NCBI GenBank assembly: GCA_026416715.1
Contig: JAOAEQ010000018.1
Coordinates: 1 to 64,000 of the forward strand
Source of the DNA: a bacterium
GTDB taxonomy: Bacteria > UBP4 > UBA4092 > JAOAEQ01
DNA: 64,000 nt
Direction: 5' to 3'
In this document: positions 8,091 to 18,099 of the stretch, piece by piece
Numbering within the stretch: the stretch's first letter is position 1
Layout: each line of letters starts with the position of its first letter
The notes under the pieces: model-generated
Told to the model about the DNA's origin: nothing
The model's input: only the letters and a program-made list of their open reading frames with translations
Databases searched by the model: none
Made by a program: the position numbers and the translations under genes

Positions 8091-11000
8091 TTAGGTGAGG
8101 ATAGCCGCACCGCAGCATTTTTTGTATTTTTTCCCGCTGCCGCAGGGACAAGGATCATTTCGGCCGATTTTTTTCGATTGTACCGGTTGCGGTTTCGCTG
8201 GTTTCGGTTGCCCTGGAATTGGTTGTCTACCGAAAGGAATTCTTTGCGGTTGCGTTGTTCGTTGTGGTTGCGTTGCGGTTTGTTCTGGCGTTGCCATCAG
8301 AATCGGTTGAACGCGAAAAATTAACGATAGAATATCGGTTTTAATATTATCAATCATCTGCATAAATAGGTTATGCGCTTCCTTCTTATACGCAATCAAC
8401 GGTTCATTTTCAACCGTTGCACCATACGCACGAAGTCCAATTCCTTCCTTAACCATATCCATTGCCAGCAAATGGTCGCGCCATTTCGAATCTACTGTCT
8501 GAAGAACAACCATCTTTTCAATAAACCGGAATTCTTCACCAAATAATTTTTCCCGTTCATCATATACCTTCCGGAAAATGGTTGATAGCTGGTCAAAAAT
8601 CTGTCCTTGGGTAATAGTTTTCGGGTCAATAATCGGAACCGGAATACTCGTTGGAACAAACGATTGATACCAATTAAATAAACTTTTTAAATCCCAATCT
8701 TCCGGATGAGTTTTGTCATTTGCATATTCATCGAGTTTATTTTGGATAAGTTCATCCGCTATCGCAATGATTAACTGTTTCAGGGTTATCCCACTTGGTG
8801 TATCGGTCATTTCTTCTGCTACTGGAGCTGAAGGTTGATAATCTGGAATAAGAATTTCGATAATCCAATCTTCGATATTCGTTCCGTGCAATAGCGCACG
8901 ACGCAATTCATACACTACTTCTCGCTGTTTGTTCATGATATCATCATATTCAAGCAGTCGTTTCCGGATACTGAAATTATGTTCTTCAACTCGTTTCTGT
9001 GCTGTAGCGATAGCTTTCGTTACCCAAGGATGCGTTATAACTTCTCCTTCTTCAACGCCGAGTTTATCCATCCACGCAACCAGTTTATCAGAACCAAACA
9101 ATCGCATTAAATCATCTTCGAGCGAGAGATAGAACTTACTCGACCCAGGATCACCTTGCCGACCTGACCGACCACGAAGCTGTCTATCAATCCGCATGGC
9201 TTCATGCCGTTCTGTCCCGATAATATGTAGTCCGCAAGGTACGTCTTCTAAACATTCAACCAGTTTCCGTTCTTTCTTATCCGGACAGGTTGCACAGCCT
9301 TGTTCTGCTTCATGTTCACATAAGATACAGCAAGTAGATGGGCATTTAACGACTCCAGAACCAAGTTTGATATCCGTTCCCCGTCCAGCCATATTGGTTG
9401 CAATGGTAATCGCTCCAGCTTGACCAGCTTTAGCGATAATTTCCGCTTCTTTTTCGTGATATTTCGCATTCAGGATAGAATAATTTTTTATCCCTTTTCG
9501 GCTTAACATTCGCCCGATGGTTTCGGATACTTCAACAGATATCGTTCCAACCAGAACCGGCTGACCAGCTTTATGGTATCGCTCAATTTCATCGATAACC
9601 GCATTATATTTTTCTCGTTTGGTCTTATATACCGCATCGTCATAATCAATCCGACGTACCGGTTCGTTCGTCGGAATACTCACCACATCAAGTTTATATA
9701 CATCCCAAAACTCACCAGCACTGGTTACTGCCGTTCCAGTCATACCCGCAACTTTCTGATACATTCGAAAATAGTTTTGAATCGTTATCGTTGCGAGCGT
9801 TTGTGTTTCCCGTTCAATGCGCACACCTTCTTTCGCTTCTAACGCTTCGTGTAATCCGTCACTGAACCGCCGTCCGGGCATCAATCGCCCAGTAAACTCA
9901 TCGACAATAACCACTTTGCCATCTGCAACAACATATTCTACATCTTTTTCATAGAGGGAATACGCTTTGAGCAACTGACTAATATTCTGCAACCGTTCGC
10001 TTTTTTCAATGAACGCTTGTTCAATCGCCTGTTTTTTAGCCAATTTCTCTAACTCGGATAACCCTTCTTCCGCATCGATTTTCCGCCGTTGTTCTTCGAT
10101 ATCTGGTAAGACGAAGAAATCTGGGTCGTGCGGCGATAACGCGGTTCTTCCTTTTTCAGTCAAATCAACCACATGGGTCTTTTCATCTATACTGAAAAAT
10201 AATTCTTCATCCAATTCATGGAGTTTTTTATCCCGCGTGTAATCTAATTCAACTCGTTCAATGTGACGAAGTACCCCTTTTTCCTTTTCAAGTTTCATCA
10301 ACCGTTTATGTTTCGGCGCACCTCGACGTACCTGAAGAAATTTTATTCCTGCTTCGTATTCTTTGCCTTCTTCTAACAGTTTTTCCGCTTCGGATAACAG
10401 TCGGTTAACCAAAAGTGTCTGATTCCTAACCAACCGTTCAACCAGCGGTTTCATTTCATCAAATTTATGCGTCGAATGTTCTACCGGACCGGAAATAATC
10501 AACGGCGTTCGTGCTTCGTCAATCAAGATACTATCAACCTCGTCAACAATAACATAGTTATATTCACGTTGCACTAAATCCTCAAGCCGAATTGCCATAT
10601 TATCTCGGAGATAATCGAATCCAAACTCGGTATTTGTTCCATACGTTATATCCGCTAGATACGCTTCTTTCCGTGGAACCACCTGCAGTTCTTCGCCAGA
10701 CCCGAGCTGAGTCGTTCTCCCCTTTGGATTCGGTGAGTATAAGAACGATTTATCATGGTTAACCACACCTACCTTCAATCCAAGAAAATGATATATTGGT
10801 CCCATCCATTCAGCGTCACGACGTGCTAAATAGTCGTTAACGGTTACCAGATGACATCCTTTCCCTTCTAATGCATTTAAATATAACGGTAGTGTAGCTA
10901 CTAACGTTTTCCCTTCACCGGTAGCCATTTCAGCAATTTTCCCCTGATGAAGAACAATTCCACCCATAAGCTGGACATCAAAATGCCGAAGTTTAATGGT

Positions 11001-11231
11001 TCGTTTTGCTGTTTCTCGAACGACCGCAAACGCTTCCGGCAGAATATCATCAAGCGTTTCTCCGTCAGCAAGTCGGTGTTTGAATTCATCGGTTTTCCGA
11101 CGGAGCGCTTCGTCAGATAGCGCTGCGATACTTTGCTCCAACTCATTGATTTGCTCAACGATTGGTTCGAGCATTTTAATATCGCGTTCTTGTTTACTCG
11201 GGAGTATTTTTCTTAAGATGTTACCAAACAT
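8091..11231 (-). CDS. secA: Preprotein translocase ATPase SecA (long form)
   Basis: 1046 residues, against about 840-900 for typical SecA. It drives Sec-dependent export through SecYEG. Visible motifs include Walker A MATGEGKT (about residues 102-109), [13 protein letters not shown], the [19 protein letters not shown] cross-linking segment, GRGTDIKLG, and [15 protein letters not shown]-terminal SEC-C zinc motif, [15 protein letters not shown], binds SecB and ribosomes in relatives. The extra length comes from a charged insertion at about residues 270-390 and a cysteine-rich insertion at about 628-663 (CPSTCCILC...CATC...C...C) right after the DIKLG motif. It lies downstream of tyrS on the same strand. 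No strong RBS was seen at the ATG. Confidence 0.98.
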   Translation of the reverse strand: MFGNILRKILPSKQERDIKMLEPIVEQINELEQSIAALSDEALRRKTDEFKHRLADGETLDDILPEAFAVVRETAKRTIKLRHFDVQLMGGIVLHQGKIAEMATGEGKTLVATLPLYLNALEGKGCHLVTVNDYLARRDAEWMGPIYHFLGLKVGVVNHDKSFLYSPNPKGRTTQLGSGEELQVVPRKEAYLADITYGTNTEFGFDYLRDNMAIRLEDLVQREYNYVIVDEVDSILIDEARTPLIISGPVEHSTHKFDEMKPLVERLVRNQTLLVNRLLSEAEKLLEEGKEYEAGIKFLQVRRGAPKHKRLMKLEKEKGVLRHIERVELDYTRDKKLHELDEELFFSIDEKTHVVDLTEKGRTALSPHDPDFFVLPDIEEQRRKIDAEEGLSELEKLAKKQAIEQAFIEKSERLQNISQLLKAYSLYEKDVEYVVADGKVVIVDEFTGRLMPGRRFSDGLHEALEAKEGVRIERETQTLATITIQNYFRMYQKVAGMTGTAVTSAGEFWDVYKLDVVSIPTNEPVRRIDYDDAVYKTKREKYNAVIDEIERYHKAGQPVLVGTISVEVSETIGRMLSRKGIKNYSILNAKYHEKEAEIIAKAGQAGAITIATNMAGRGTDIKLGSGVVKCPSTCCILCEHEAEQGCATCPDKKERKLVECLEDVPCGLHIIGTERHEAMRIDRQLRGRSGRQGDPGSSKFYLSLEDDLMRLFGSDKLVAWMDKLGVEEGEVITHPWVTKAIATAQKRVEEHNFSIRKRLLEYDDIMNKQREVVYELRRALLHGTNIEDWIIEILIPDYQPSAPVAEEMTDTPSGITLKQLIIAIADELIQNKLDEYANDKTHPEDWDLKSLFNWYQSFVPTSIPVPIIDPKTITQGQIFDQLSTIFRKVYDEREKLFGEEFRFIEKMVVLQTVDSKWRDHLLAMDMVKEGIGLRAYGATVENEPLIAYKKEAHNLFMQMIDNIKTDILSLIFRVQPILMATPEQTATQPQRTTQPQRIPFGRQPIPGQPKPAKPQPVQSKKIGRNDPCPCGSGKKYKKCCGAAILT

Positions 11232-11370
11232 ATAACTCAGGAAAAATAAAGGATAGCTAAGTGAATCTAATCTCAGATGAATCTTTAACCCTATAGAAAT
11301 AATACATAATGGGTTTAATGACTATATCACACAACGATATATTTGAATTTTAAAGTACCTTTTTCCCTTG

Positions 11371-12612
11371 CTATGCTTCTTGTTTCAATTTGAGTTCGAG
11401 ACGATAGAACTTCCGTCCAACGTGGAATAGATAGGTTTTCCCTACCATAAGTTCAAGATTAACATCGGTTACTTTCAACCCGTCAAGTTCGACCGCATTC
11501 TGTTGGATTAACCGCCTGGCATCACTATTACTTTTTGCGATACTTGCTTGCGCTAAAGCTTTAATAATCCAAATTTTCTCCTGTTCACAAAAAATAGTTA
11601 CAACCGGAACTTGTTCTGGCGTCTGTTTATCCCGAAAAATTCGGTCAAACTCTTCTGCGGCAACTTCTGCCGTTGTTCTATCATAGAAAAATGTAACTAT
11701 TATCTTTGCTAACTCTGCCTTAACCTGTCGTGGATGGAGAGAACCGTCTTTCAAACCAGATTCGATTTTAGTTAATTCCGATTTCGGAACATCGGTTAAT
11801 AATTCATAGTATTTCAGCATTAAATTATCCGGAATGCTCATAAGTTTCCCGAACATTTCTTGTGGTGGTTCACTAATTCCAATATAATTCCCCAAACTTT
11901 TGCTCATCTTCTGAACTCCATCGGTTCCTTCAATTAACGGCAGAGTTAAAATAACTTGCGGTTCTTGTCCATATTCTCGCTGCAAATCCCGACCAACGAG
12001 CAGGTTGAACTTCTGGTCAGTTCCGCCGATTTCAATATCGGCTTGAATGGCAACTGAATCATATCCTTGCATTAACGGATATAAAAATTCATGAATTGAA
12101 ATTGCATCTCCGTTTCTATATCGTTTTTCGAAATCGTCCCGTTCAAGCATTCGGGCAACCGTATATTTAGCGGCAATCGCGATAACATCTTCAAAATGTA
12201 ATGGGGATAACCATTCGCTGTTATATACTACGTTCGTTTTTTTCGGGTCAAGGATTTTAAACACCTGGTCTTGATAAGTTTTTGCATTGATTGCGATTTG
12301 CTCTCGAGATAACGGTTTGCGAGTTTCGGATTTTCCGGTCGGGTCGCCAATCATTGCCGTGAAATCGCCAATGATAAAGGTTACCTGATGCCCTAAGTCC
12401 TGAAATTGCCGTAGTTTCCGTAACGGTACCGTATGGCCGAGATGTAGGTCGGGTGCAGATGGATCAGCGCCAAGCTTAATATTAAGCGGTTTTCCTGTTT
12501 TCTCGGATTTCTCAAGTTTGCGGATTAAATCTTCTTTGGGAATAATTTCTACCGCACCACGTTCAATGATAGCTAATGCTCGTTGAATATTGTCAGATAA
12601 ATGTTTTAGCAA
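11371..12612 (-). CDS. tyrS: Tyrosyl-tRNA synthetase
   Basis: Charges tRNA-Tyr. I start it at the TTG at 12612, because AGGAGAGG lies 7 nt upstream of it. The first upstream ATG would add 15 residues ([15 protein letters not shown]) that include the RBS and look non-native. The product is about 413 residues. The HIGH-type motif is [21 protein letters not shown] is present exactly ([12 protein letters not shown]), and [16 protein letters not shown] recognises tyrosine. A C-terminal S4-type RNA-binding domain ([19 protein letters not shown]) is present. This is the TyrZ-like class with the longer catalytic linker. Confidence 0.97.
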   Translation of the reverse strand: MLKHLSDNIQRALAIIERGAVEIIPKEDLIRKLEKSEKTGKPLNIKLGADPSAPDLHLGHTVPLRKLRQFQDLGHQVTFIIGDFTAMIGDPTGKSETRKPLSREQIAINAKTYQDQVFKILDPKKTNVVYNSEWLSPLHFEDVIAIAAKYTVARMLERDDFEKRYRNGDAISIHEFLYPLMQGYDSVAIQADIEIGGTDQKFNLLVGRDLQREYGQEPQVILTLPLIEGTDGVQKMSKSLGNYIGISEPPQEMFGKLMSIPDNLMLKYYELLTDVPKSELTKIESGLKDGSLHPRQVKAELAKIIVTFFYDRTTAEVAAEEFDRIFRDKQTPEQVPVVTIFCEQEKIWIIKALAQASIAKSNSDARRLIQQNAVELDGLKVTDVNLELMVGKTYLFHVGRKFYRLELKLKQEA

Positions 12613-12939
12613 AAGTTGGCCTCTCCTTTCTCGATAACGCAAGAACTGAATAATCAATCCTTATTCGGTAAACGAATACTTAAGTGGTATATCAGTTCTT
12701 AGGTTTGTTCCGTTAAAGCATTAAAAATCTTATCACGTTACGCGTATGCTTGTAAACTCAGTTCATAGCGATATTCTTTTACCTTGAAATACTAAAAGAA
12801 TATCTCTGCCGATAATGCTCAAACATTAAACATTGCGGTTTTTGAAAAAGAAGTTCACCCTAAAACCAGAATGGATAACCATACCGTTACCGACTGAACG
12901 GAGAAGAATTTTGGAATTTCGTTATTTCTTCTTGAGTAA
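12613..12939. other. Intergenic tyrS-pyk spacer with a 12-bp inverted repeat
   Basis: No gene is seen. It contains a perfect inverted repeat, GATATTCTTTTA at 12770-12781 and TAAAAGAATATC at 12793-12804, with an 11-nt loop. No T-run follows on either strand, so it may be an operator or a weak 3' structure of the pyk transcript and not a classical terminator. Confidence 0.6.
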
Positions 12940-14406
12940 TTACACGGTAAGTATACGTATTAGGTTGGTCGTTCCCGGTTTACGAAGTGGAATTCCAGCG
13001 GTGATGATAATGGTATTACCCGATTTCGCTAATCCTAACGACTGGACTAACTGTTCTGCTTTCGCGAACACAGCATCGGTATCCGGTAGATTCTCGCAGA
13101 AATACGCGTTGACTCCCCAAACTAATCCTAACCGATATAAAGTTTTCCGATTCGGCGTGAGCGCGATAATTGGACAGGTCGGTCGGAATCGAGCGATTAA
13201 CCGTGCGGTACTTCCGGATTCGGTTGGCGTAACTATCGCAGCCGCCTGTAACTGGTTCGCTAGATTAAATACCGCAGAGCTAACCGATTCGGCTACTTCC
13301 CATTCAACTTTTTTATATTCGAGTTGTCCCGTTCTTTGATTCTTCAATTTTTCAGCTAAACTCATTCCCTGGCATTCGGCTATATCCGGCATTATGGTAG
13401 TTAATGATTTTTCGGTTCGTTGAGCGATTTCCGCCATTGTTCGCACGCATTCTACTGGATATTCTCCGACTGCAGTTTCCCCAGATAACATTACTGCATC
13501 AGTTCCATCAAGGATAGCATTAGCGATATCCGTCACTTCCGCTCGGGTAGGTCGCGGTTTATGCACCATGGATTCGAGCATCTGCGTTGCGGTGATAACC
13601 GGTTTTGCTCGCATATTACATTTTTGAATTATTGTTTTCTGGATTATCGGTACTTCTTGAAATGGCATCTCGATACCTAAATCGCCTCGAGCAACCATAA
13701 TCCCATCAGCTATCTCCAGGATACTATCTATATTTTTCACCGCGTTCGGCTTCTCAATTTTTGCGATGATCGGAACATCAGCATTTTGTGCAAGAATCAA
13801 ATCTTTTAATTGCTTAATATCTTCAATAGATTGAACAAATGATAAAGCGATATAATCAACTTGATGCTGGATAGCGAAGGATAAATCCGATTTATCTTTC
13901 TCAGTTATCGCAGGAATGGATATGGTATCACTAACAACTGATAAACCTTTATTGGATGAAAGTATCCCACCGTGAATAACCTTACAATGAATTTCAGTTT
14001 TGGTAACCTTCGTAACTTCTAGTTCAATATTCCCATCGTCAAGAAGAATTCGATCGTTAATGTGGATATATTCCGGGAGGGTAGGGTACGAAATGCTAAC
14101 CCGATTTCTGTCACCTTCGATTCGTTCAGAGGTTAAAATAAAACTGGCGCCAGAGTTAAGTTCAACTGGTGTATGAATCTTCCCAATACGAAGTTTCGGC
14201 CCGCAAAGGTCAGCGATGATCGGTATCGGTATATCGAGTTCTTGAGCAATCTGACGGATACTCTGTAACCGAGATAAATGCTCCGCTTGAGTTCCGTGCG
14301 AGAAATTCAATCGAGCGACATTCATACCAGATTGAATCATCTGACGGAGAATATCTCGTTTCTCAGATGCAGGGCCGATAGTGCAAACAATCTTAGTTCG
14401 TTTCAT
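12940..14406 (-). CDS. pyk: Pyruvate kinase
   Basis: 488 residues; converts phosphoenolpyruvate and ADP to pyruvate and ATP. It opens with the family N-terminus KRTKIVCTIGPASEKRDILRQMIQSGMNVARLNFSHG. KIEKPNAVKNID carries the catalytic Lys, MVARGDLGIEMP the metal-binding region, and ITATQMLESMVHKPRPTRAEVTDIANAILDGTDAVMLSGETA the classic C-terminal half of the barrel. The C-terminal alpha/beta regulatory domain is complete. It is the last gene of a row beginning with the PLP decarboxylase. Next upstream is the radical SAM gene, 48 bp away. Confidence 0.98.
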   Translation of the reverse strand: MKRTKIVCTIGPASEKRDILRQMIQSGMNVARLNFSHGTQAEHLSRLQSIRQIAQELDIPIPIIADLCGPKLRIGKIHTPVELNSGASFILTSERIEGDRNRVSISYPTLPEYIHINDRILLDDGNIELEVTKVTKTEIHCKVIHGGILSSNKGLSVVSDTISIPAITEKDKSDLSFAIQHQVDYIALSFVQSIEDIKQLKDLILAQNADVPIIAKIEKPNAVKNIDSILEIADGIMVARGDLGIEMPFQEVPIIQKTIIQKCNMRAKPVITATQMLESMVHKPRPTRAEVTDIANAILDGTDAVMLSGETAVGEYPVECVRTMAEIAQRTEKSLTTIMPDIAECQGMSLAEKLKNQRTGQLEYKKVEWEVAESVSSAVFNLANQLQAAAIVTPTESGSTARLIARFRPTCPIIALTPNRKTLYRLGLVWGVNAYFCENLPDTDAVFAKAEQLVQSLGLAKSGNTIIITAGIPLRKPGTTNLIRILTV

Positions 14407-14454
14407 AAACCACTCATTAAACGGATTACACCAGGATTTCGCAGATGAACAGAA

Positions 14455-15504
14455 TCATTTTTTCAAATAATTTTGTAAAACCTGAACAACCGATTGGAAA
14501 TCAAGTCCAGACTGGAGATTCAATTCGCTAATCGTAATATTATAACAATGCAAGCAGTAATCTACCTTCGCTAAATGGTCGAACGCAGATTTAAATCCGT
14601 CTTTAACCGCATTTTTAACCGGCATCGTTCCAACCAGTTGATAGCAGGGATAAACATCACCGTTACACTCGATATAGGCGAAATATTTTCCAGCATAGCA
14701 TGGAATTAACGGTTCACTTTTATATTTCGGTAAATCTTCTGGATACAACCTTTCTTTGGTGTAACTTTTCCAATGGAGCGCTTGCAAAAAATTTTTATCA
14801 GAATAAAAAATTGGATATCCTTTTTTCTTATATTCAAGAATGTTACGAATTGCTTCGCGATATTTTTGTTCCGATTCTTTGGGAAGCGAAATTCGTTTTC
14901 CATCACTGGTTATTTTCGCTACGGCAATATTAAACGCAATAAAAATTCCTAACTGTTTAACTAGTTCTATTACTTCATCTAGATCGTTTAAGTTCTCATC
15001 CATCAAAGTATAGAAGATTAAGGTTCGAAGCCCAGCATTTTTAGTGACATCAATTGCATGGAGAACCTGTTTGAAATTTCCTCGTCCACGGATATAATCA
15101 TGTGTTTGTTCCGCTCCGTCGATGCTTAATATAACGATATCAACTTTCCCTTTAACTTGGTCAATCTTCCGTTCGAGTAATACTCCATTGGTACATAAAC
15201 TCTGTTCTATTCCCTTTTGATGGATATAGTCAATGATATCGCCGATATCTTTCCGCATTAACGGTTCGCCACCTTCAATCGTTATTCGACGGGTTCCGAT
15301 CGATTTCAATTCATCTATGATTGTAAATACCTGGTCAGTAGTCAACTCATCTTTCTGGGTTATTCCATATGCACCATAACAATGGATACACCGCAGATTG
15401 CATTTACCGGTAATCGCCCAGTTCACAATTAACGGAATCCGTTTCCGCATTGTTTTCGCAGCAATAAGTTTAATTCCGTGCCCAATTTTTTTCGTGAGTG
15501 CCAT
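14455..15504 (-). CDS. Radical SAM protein with SPASM-like C-terminal cysteines
   Basis: 349 residues. The radical SAM cluster motif CNLRCIHC is at C35, C39 and C42, preceded by VNWAITGK. EGGEPLMRKD (the GGE SAM-binding motif) and CTNGVLL follow. The C-terminal part has further cysteines: IPCYAGKYFAYIECNGDVYPCYQ and DYCLHCY. These are arranged like a SPASM/Twitch auxiliary Fe-S cluster site. Such proteins mature peptides, modify cofactors or act in lipid pathways. No precursor peptide is visible nearby. The neighbours (DUF362 ferredoxin protein, polyamine-type genes, pyk) do not fix the substrate. No RBS was seen. Confidence 0.85.
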   Translation of the reverse strand: MALTKKIGHGIKLIAAKTMRKRIPLIVNWAITGKCNLRCIHCYGAYGITQKDELTTDQVFTIIDELKSIGTRRITIEGGEPLMRKDIGDIIDYIHQKGIEQSLCTNGVLLERKIDQVKGKVDIVILSIDGAEQTHDYIRGRGNFKQVLHAIDVTKNAGLRTLIFYTLMDENLNDLDEVIELVKQLGIFIAFNIAVAKITSDGKRISLPKESEQKYREAIRNILEYKKKGYPIFYSDKNFLQALHWKSYTKERLYPEDLPKYKSEPLIPCYAGKYFAYIECNGDVYPCYQLVGTMPVKNAVKDGFKSAFDHLAKVDYCLHCYNITISELNLQSGLDFQSVVQVLQNYLKK

Positions 15505-15589
15505 AACTGTTATTTCAAATTGTGATACGTAAATGGTGTATTTGACGGATTTACGACCAAGCTGTGATTACGATCTGGATTGAATATAG

Positions 15590-16756
15590 TTATTGTAAAA
15601 CTTTGCTAGAGATTTTATAGAGCATTGATTTTCGCAGTTCGATACTACGATGGGGGCAAAATTCATGGCAGCAATAGCAGCGGATACATTTATCATAATC
15701 AATTACCGCTTTACCCTCAACTAAGGTAATAGCATTAACCGGACAACCTTGTTCGCATATACCGCAGCCTATACATACTTTTTTTACAATAACCGGTTTC
15801 ACTGAAAACGCAGTTTTAAATAATGGTTTAACCATCCGTTGAATTACACCGGAAAGAATTAATCCATCACCTGCTCCGACTGTTTTTGGCATTTTGAAAT
15901 TCGTTACCTTAACTTCGGAGAGTGAAACCCCATGGAGTTCGACGGTATCCAAATTTAATAAATTGCGGGATATTGCTTCTTGAATCGTAGGTAACCTCCG
16001 ACAATCTATACCAATAACATCACAGAATACTGCATCAACCGCATGCGGGTTTCGCGAAGCGATAATTACCCCAACTTCTTTCGGGTCGCCGGAACCAGGT
16101 CCATCCCCTTCCATACACGTTATTGCGTCTAGAAATGCGAGTTGCGGTTTAACACAGTCGCAGATATCAACTAGCATAGTAGCAAATCGATCGAGCGATT
16201 GCAGTTTCGCATGGTATCCGGCTTTTTCGAATCCGGGAATAAGACCGAACATATTTTTCACCGCCCCGGTGATATACGTAAATCCGTGGGTTTTCCCTTT
16301 TGCAACGGAAATCAGAACATCAGCATCAAGCGCTGGTTTCATTGCATTAAACTGCTTGATAAGTTTACCATCTTTATATGACACTGCAACGATGCTCGTA
16401 TCATAATTTAACTCTGCCCCAATTTCGTTAGCTACATCGAGTATACCACATTTGGAATATACCTGTTTCAACGCCGATTCTCGATACGGGACACCTGCAT
16501 TCGGACTATCGCCAATAACAACCTTGGCGCCATAGTCTTTCAATGTCTTTGCTAACGCATAAACAAACGATGGATGGGTAGTAACGGCTTCTTCCGGTCT
16601 TGCAGCACGGAGAAGATTTAATTTTAAGAACACGCGCGTATCTTTTTGAATGATATCACCTATTCCACCAAGTTCTTCAATACTTTCTTGCACCGCACGT
16701 AGCACGTTCTGCCGCTCGTAATTCTTACATTGTATCAACGAAACAATATTGTGCAT
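15590..16756 (-). CDS. DUF362 domain protein with C-terminal 2[4Fe-4S] ferredoxin domain
   Basis: 388 residues. The body fits DUF362: NLLRAARPEEAVTTHPSFVYALAKTLKDYGAKVVIGDSPNAG and KGKTHGFTYITGAVKNMFGLIPG. The C-terminus holds two clusters, CIGCGICEQGCPVNAI and CIRCYCCHEFCPHRSI, typical of bacterial-type 2[4Fe-4S] ferredoxins. The biochemical role of DUF362 proteins is not settled; this is an electron-transfer or Fe-S-dependent protein by inference. It sits between the deoxyhypusine-synthase-like gene and the radical SAM gene with 65-85 bp spacers, suggesting co-transcription. It could serve the radical SAM protein as electron donor. Confidence 0.88.
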   Translation of the reverse strand: MHNIVSLIQCKNYERQNVLRAVQESIEELGGIGDIIQKDTRVFLKLNLLRAARPEEAVTTHPSFVYALAKTLKDYGAKVVIGDSPNAGVPYRESALKQVYSKCGILDVANEIGAELNYDTSIVAVSYKDGKLIKQFNAMKPALDADVLISVAKGKTHGFTYITGAVKNMFGLIPGFEKAGYHAKLQSLDRFATMLVDICDCVKPQLAFLDAITCMEGDGPGSGDPKEVGVIIASRNPHAVDAVFCDVIGIDCRRLPTIQEAISRNLLNLDTVELHGVSLSEVKVTNFKMPKTVGAGDGLILSGVIQRMVKPLFKTAFSVKPVIVKKVCIGCGICEQGCPVNAITLVEGKAVIDYDKCIRCYCCHEFCPHRSIELRKSMLYKISSKVLQ

Positions 16757-16822
16757 AAAGAGAAGCTAGAGGTTAGCTATATCGTTTCTGCCACTGATGA
16801 CATTTGACTTCTTATCGCTAAC

Positions 16823-18034
16823 TCAGATACCCCAAATATTTTTTGCTTGTTCAATAATTTCACGGCCTAACTGTTTATTATGCGCAAAATATTCGCGCAC
16901 CAATTTCCGCATATAATCCTGCCGTTTAAAATAGAGTTTTCGTAACGGCCGTTTTTTATGGTTCGCTAATGCATAGTAAGTAAAGATGGGCAAGGCAACG
17001 GTTGCATCGAGATAACAAACTACTGCATCAGGTAATCGGTTCGGATCAACTTTGCCCCACGAAACCGCTTCATGCGGAGTCGCTCCGGATAATCCGCCGG
17101 TGTCAGGACGAGCATCAGTGATTTGAAAAAAGTAGTCCTGACCGACTTCTTTAATCCGGAGAACTTCCTGGATTTGCGGTTCAGTTTGCAACATAAAATT
17201 TTTCGGGCTCCCCCCGCCAATAAGGACAACCCCAGACTTGCCACCTGACCGTTTCGCTTCTAAAACAAACGAGGTCGTTTCATTAACATCTATTGACGGA
17301 TTAATTCGGAGTTTATTCCCTTGTAATTCGACACCCGCGATATTCATTCCAATGGTCGAATCGCCCGGTGAACTCGTATATATCGGCACACCAGCGCGAT
17401 ATGCGGCCGCTAAAACAGAAACATCATTATTCCCACTTTTCCGTTCCCATTCCGCTGCATATCGTCCGAGCAAATAATAAAACTCTGCGGTACCCATTTC
17501 TTTTTGAAACTCCGGTTGAACCAGAATCGAACGGAGAATTTCATCCGTTTGCATCAAACAATCAGTATATCCTAGGAGAACATCATAAATCCGAACTACA
17601 TCATTTTTCCGCAGATCGGCATCATCAACCAAATGCGAGCCGACATGTAATGGTAGATTAAATGCAAAATGGAGATCGTGATACATATTTGCGCCTGTCG
17701 AAACAATCCAGTCAACAAAACCCGCTTTAATCAACGGAATAATACAACTACACCCGAGCCCAGCTGGGGTTAATGCACCGGCTAAACTCATCCCAATCGT
17801 TACGTCCGGTTCTAACATTTTCTCAACGAAAAGTCTGCATCCCTCACGAAGTCGTGCCGCGTTATACGCGAGAAAAGTTTCATCAATTAACCTATTCAAT
17901 TTCTCTTTTCCGGTTATCCCTTTTGGCATAATCCGTTTTCCAGAAAGATATATCTTCTTTCTCGGGCATTTTTTTTCTCTAAGCCAATCCGGTAACTCCG
18001 ATAAATCTTCACGTAACCGATGGTCTCGTTTCAT
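16823..18034 (-). CDS. Deoxyhypusine synthase-like protein (probable NAD-dependent polyamine enzyme)
   Basis: 403 residues; start supported by AGGAGG 9 nt upstream of the ATG. It aligns with the deoxyhypusine synthase family: [43 protein letters not shown] (nucleotide-binding region) and SWGKVDP. The Lys of the last motif, K328, matches the catalytic enzyme-imine Lys of eukaryotic DHS (K329 in human). Bacteria lack eIF5A, so true deoxyhypusine formation is unlikely. Bacterial and plant relatives transfer the aminobutyl group to other amines, for example to give homospermidine. The gene immediately upstream encodes an ornithine-decarboxylase-like enzyme that could supply putrescine. Function is inferred from family and context. 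Confidence 0.87.
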   Translation of the reverse strand: MKRDHRLREDLSELPDWLREKKCPRKKIYLSGKRIMPKGITGKEKLNRLIDETFLAYNAARLREGCRLFVEKMLEPDVTIGMSLAGALTPAGLGCSCIIPLIKAGFVDWIVSTGANMYHDLHFAFNLPLHVGSHLVDDADLRKNDVVRIYDVLLGYTDCLMQTDEILRSILVQPEFQKEMGTAEFYYLLGRYAAEWERKSGNNDVSVLAAAYRAGVPIYTSSPGDSTIGMNIAGVELQGNKLRINPSIDVNETTSFVLEAKRSGGKSGVVLIGGGSPKNFMLQTEPQIQEVLRIKEVGQDYFFQITDARPDTGGLSGATPHEAVSWGKVDPNRLPDAVVCYLDATVALPIFTYYALANHKKRPLRKLYFKRQDYMRKLVREYFAHNKQLGREIIEQAKNIWGI

Positions 18035-18099
18035 TGGTTCTACCTCCTAATAAAAATAACTTAAAAACGAAAGGACGTTCTGTCATCCATCCGTTTGTT

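Noticed and set aside
12833-13339. Plus-strand 168-codon open frame antisense to pyk
   Set aside because: Lies mostly over the conserved pyruvate kinase coding region and has no family motifs or ribosome-binding site.
16823-18034. True deoxyhypusine synthase acting on eIF5A
   Set aside because: The gene lies in a clearly bacterial context (tig-clpPX, fmt-def) where eIF5A is not expected.
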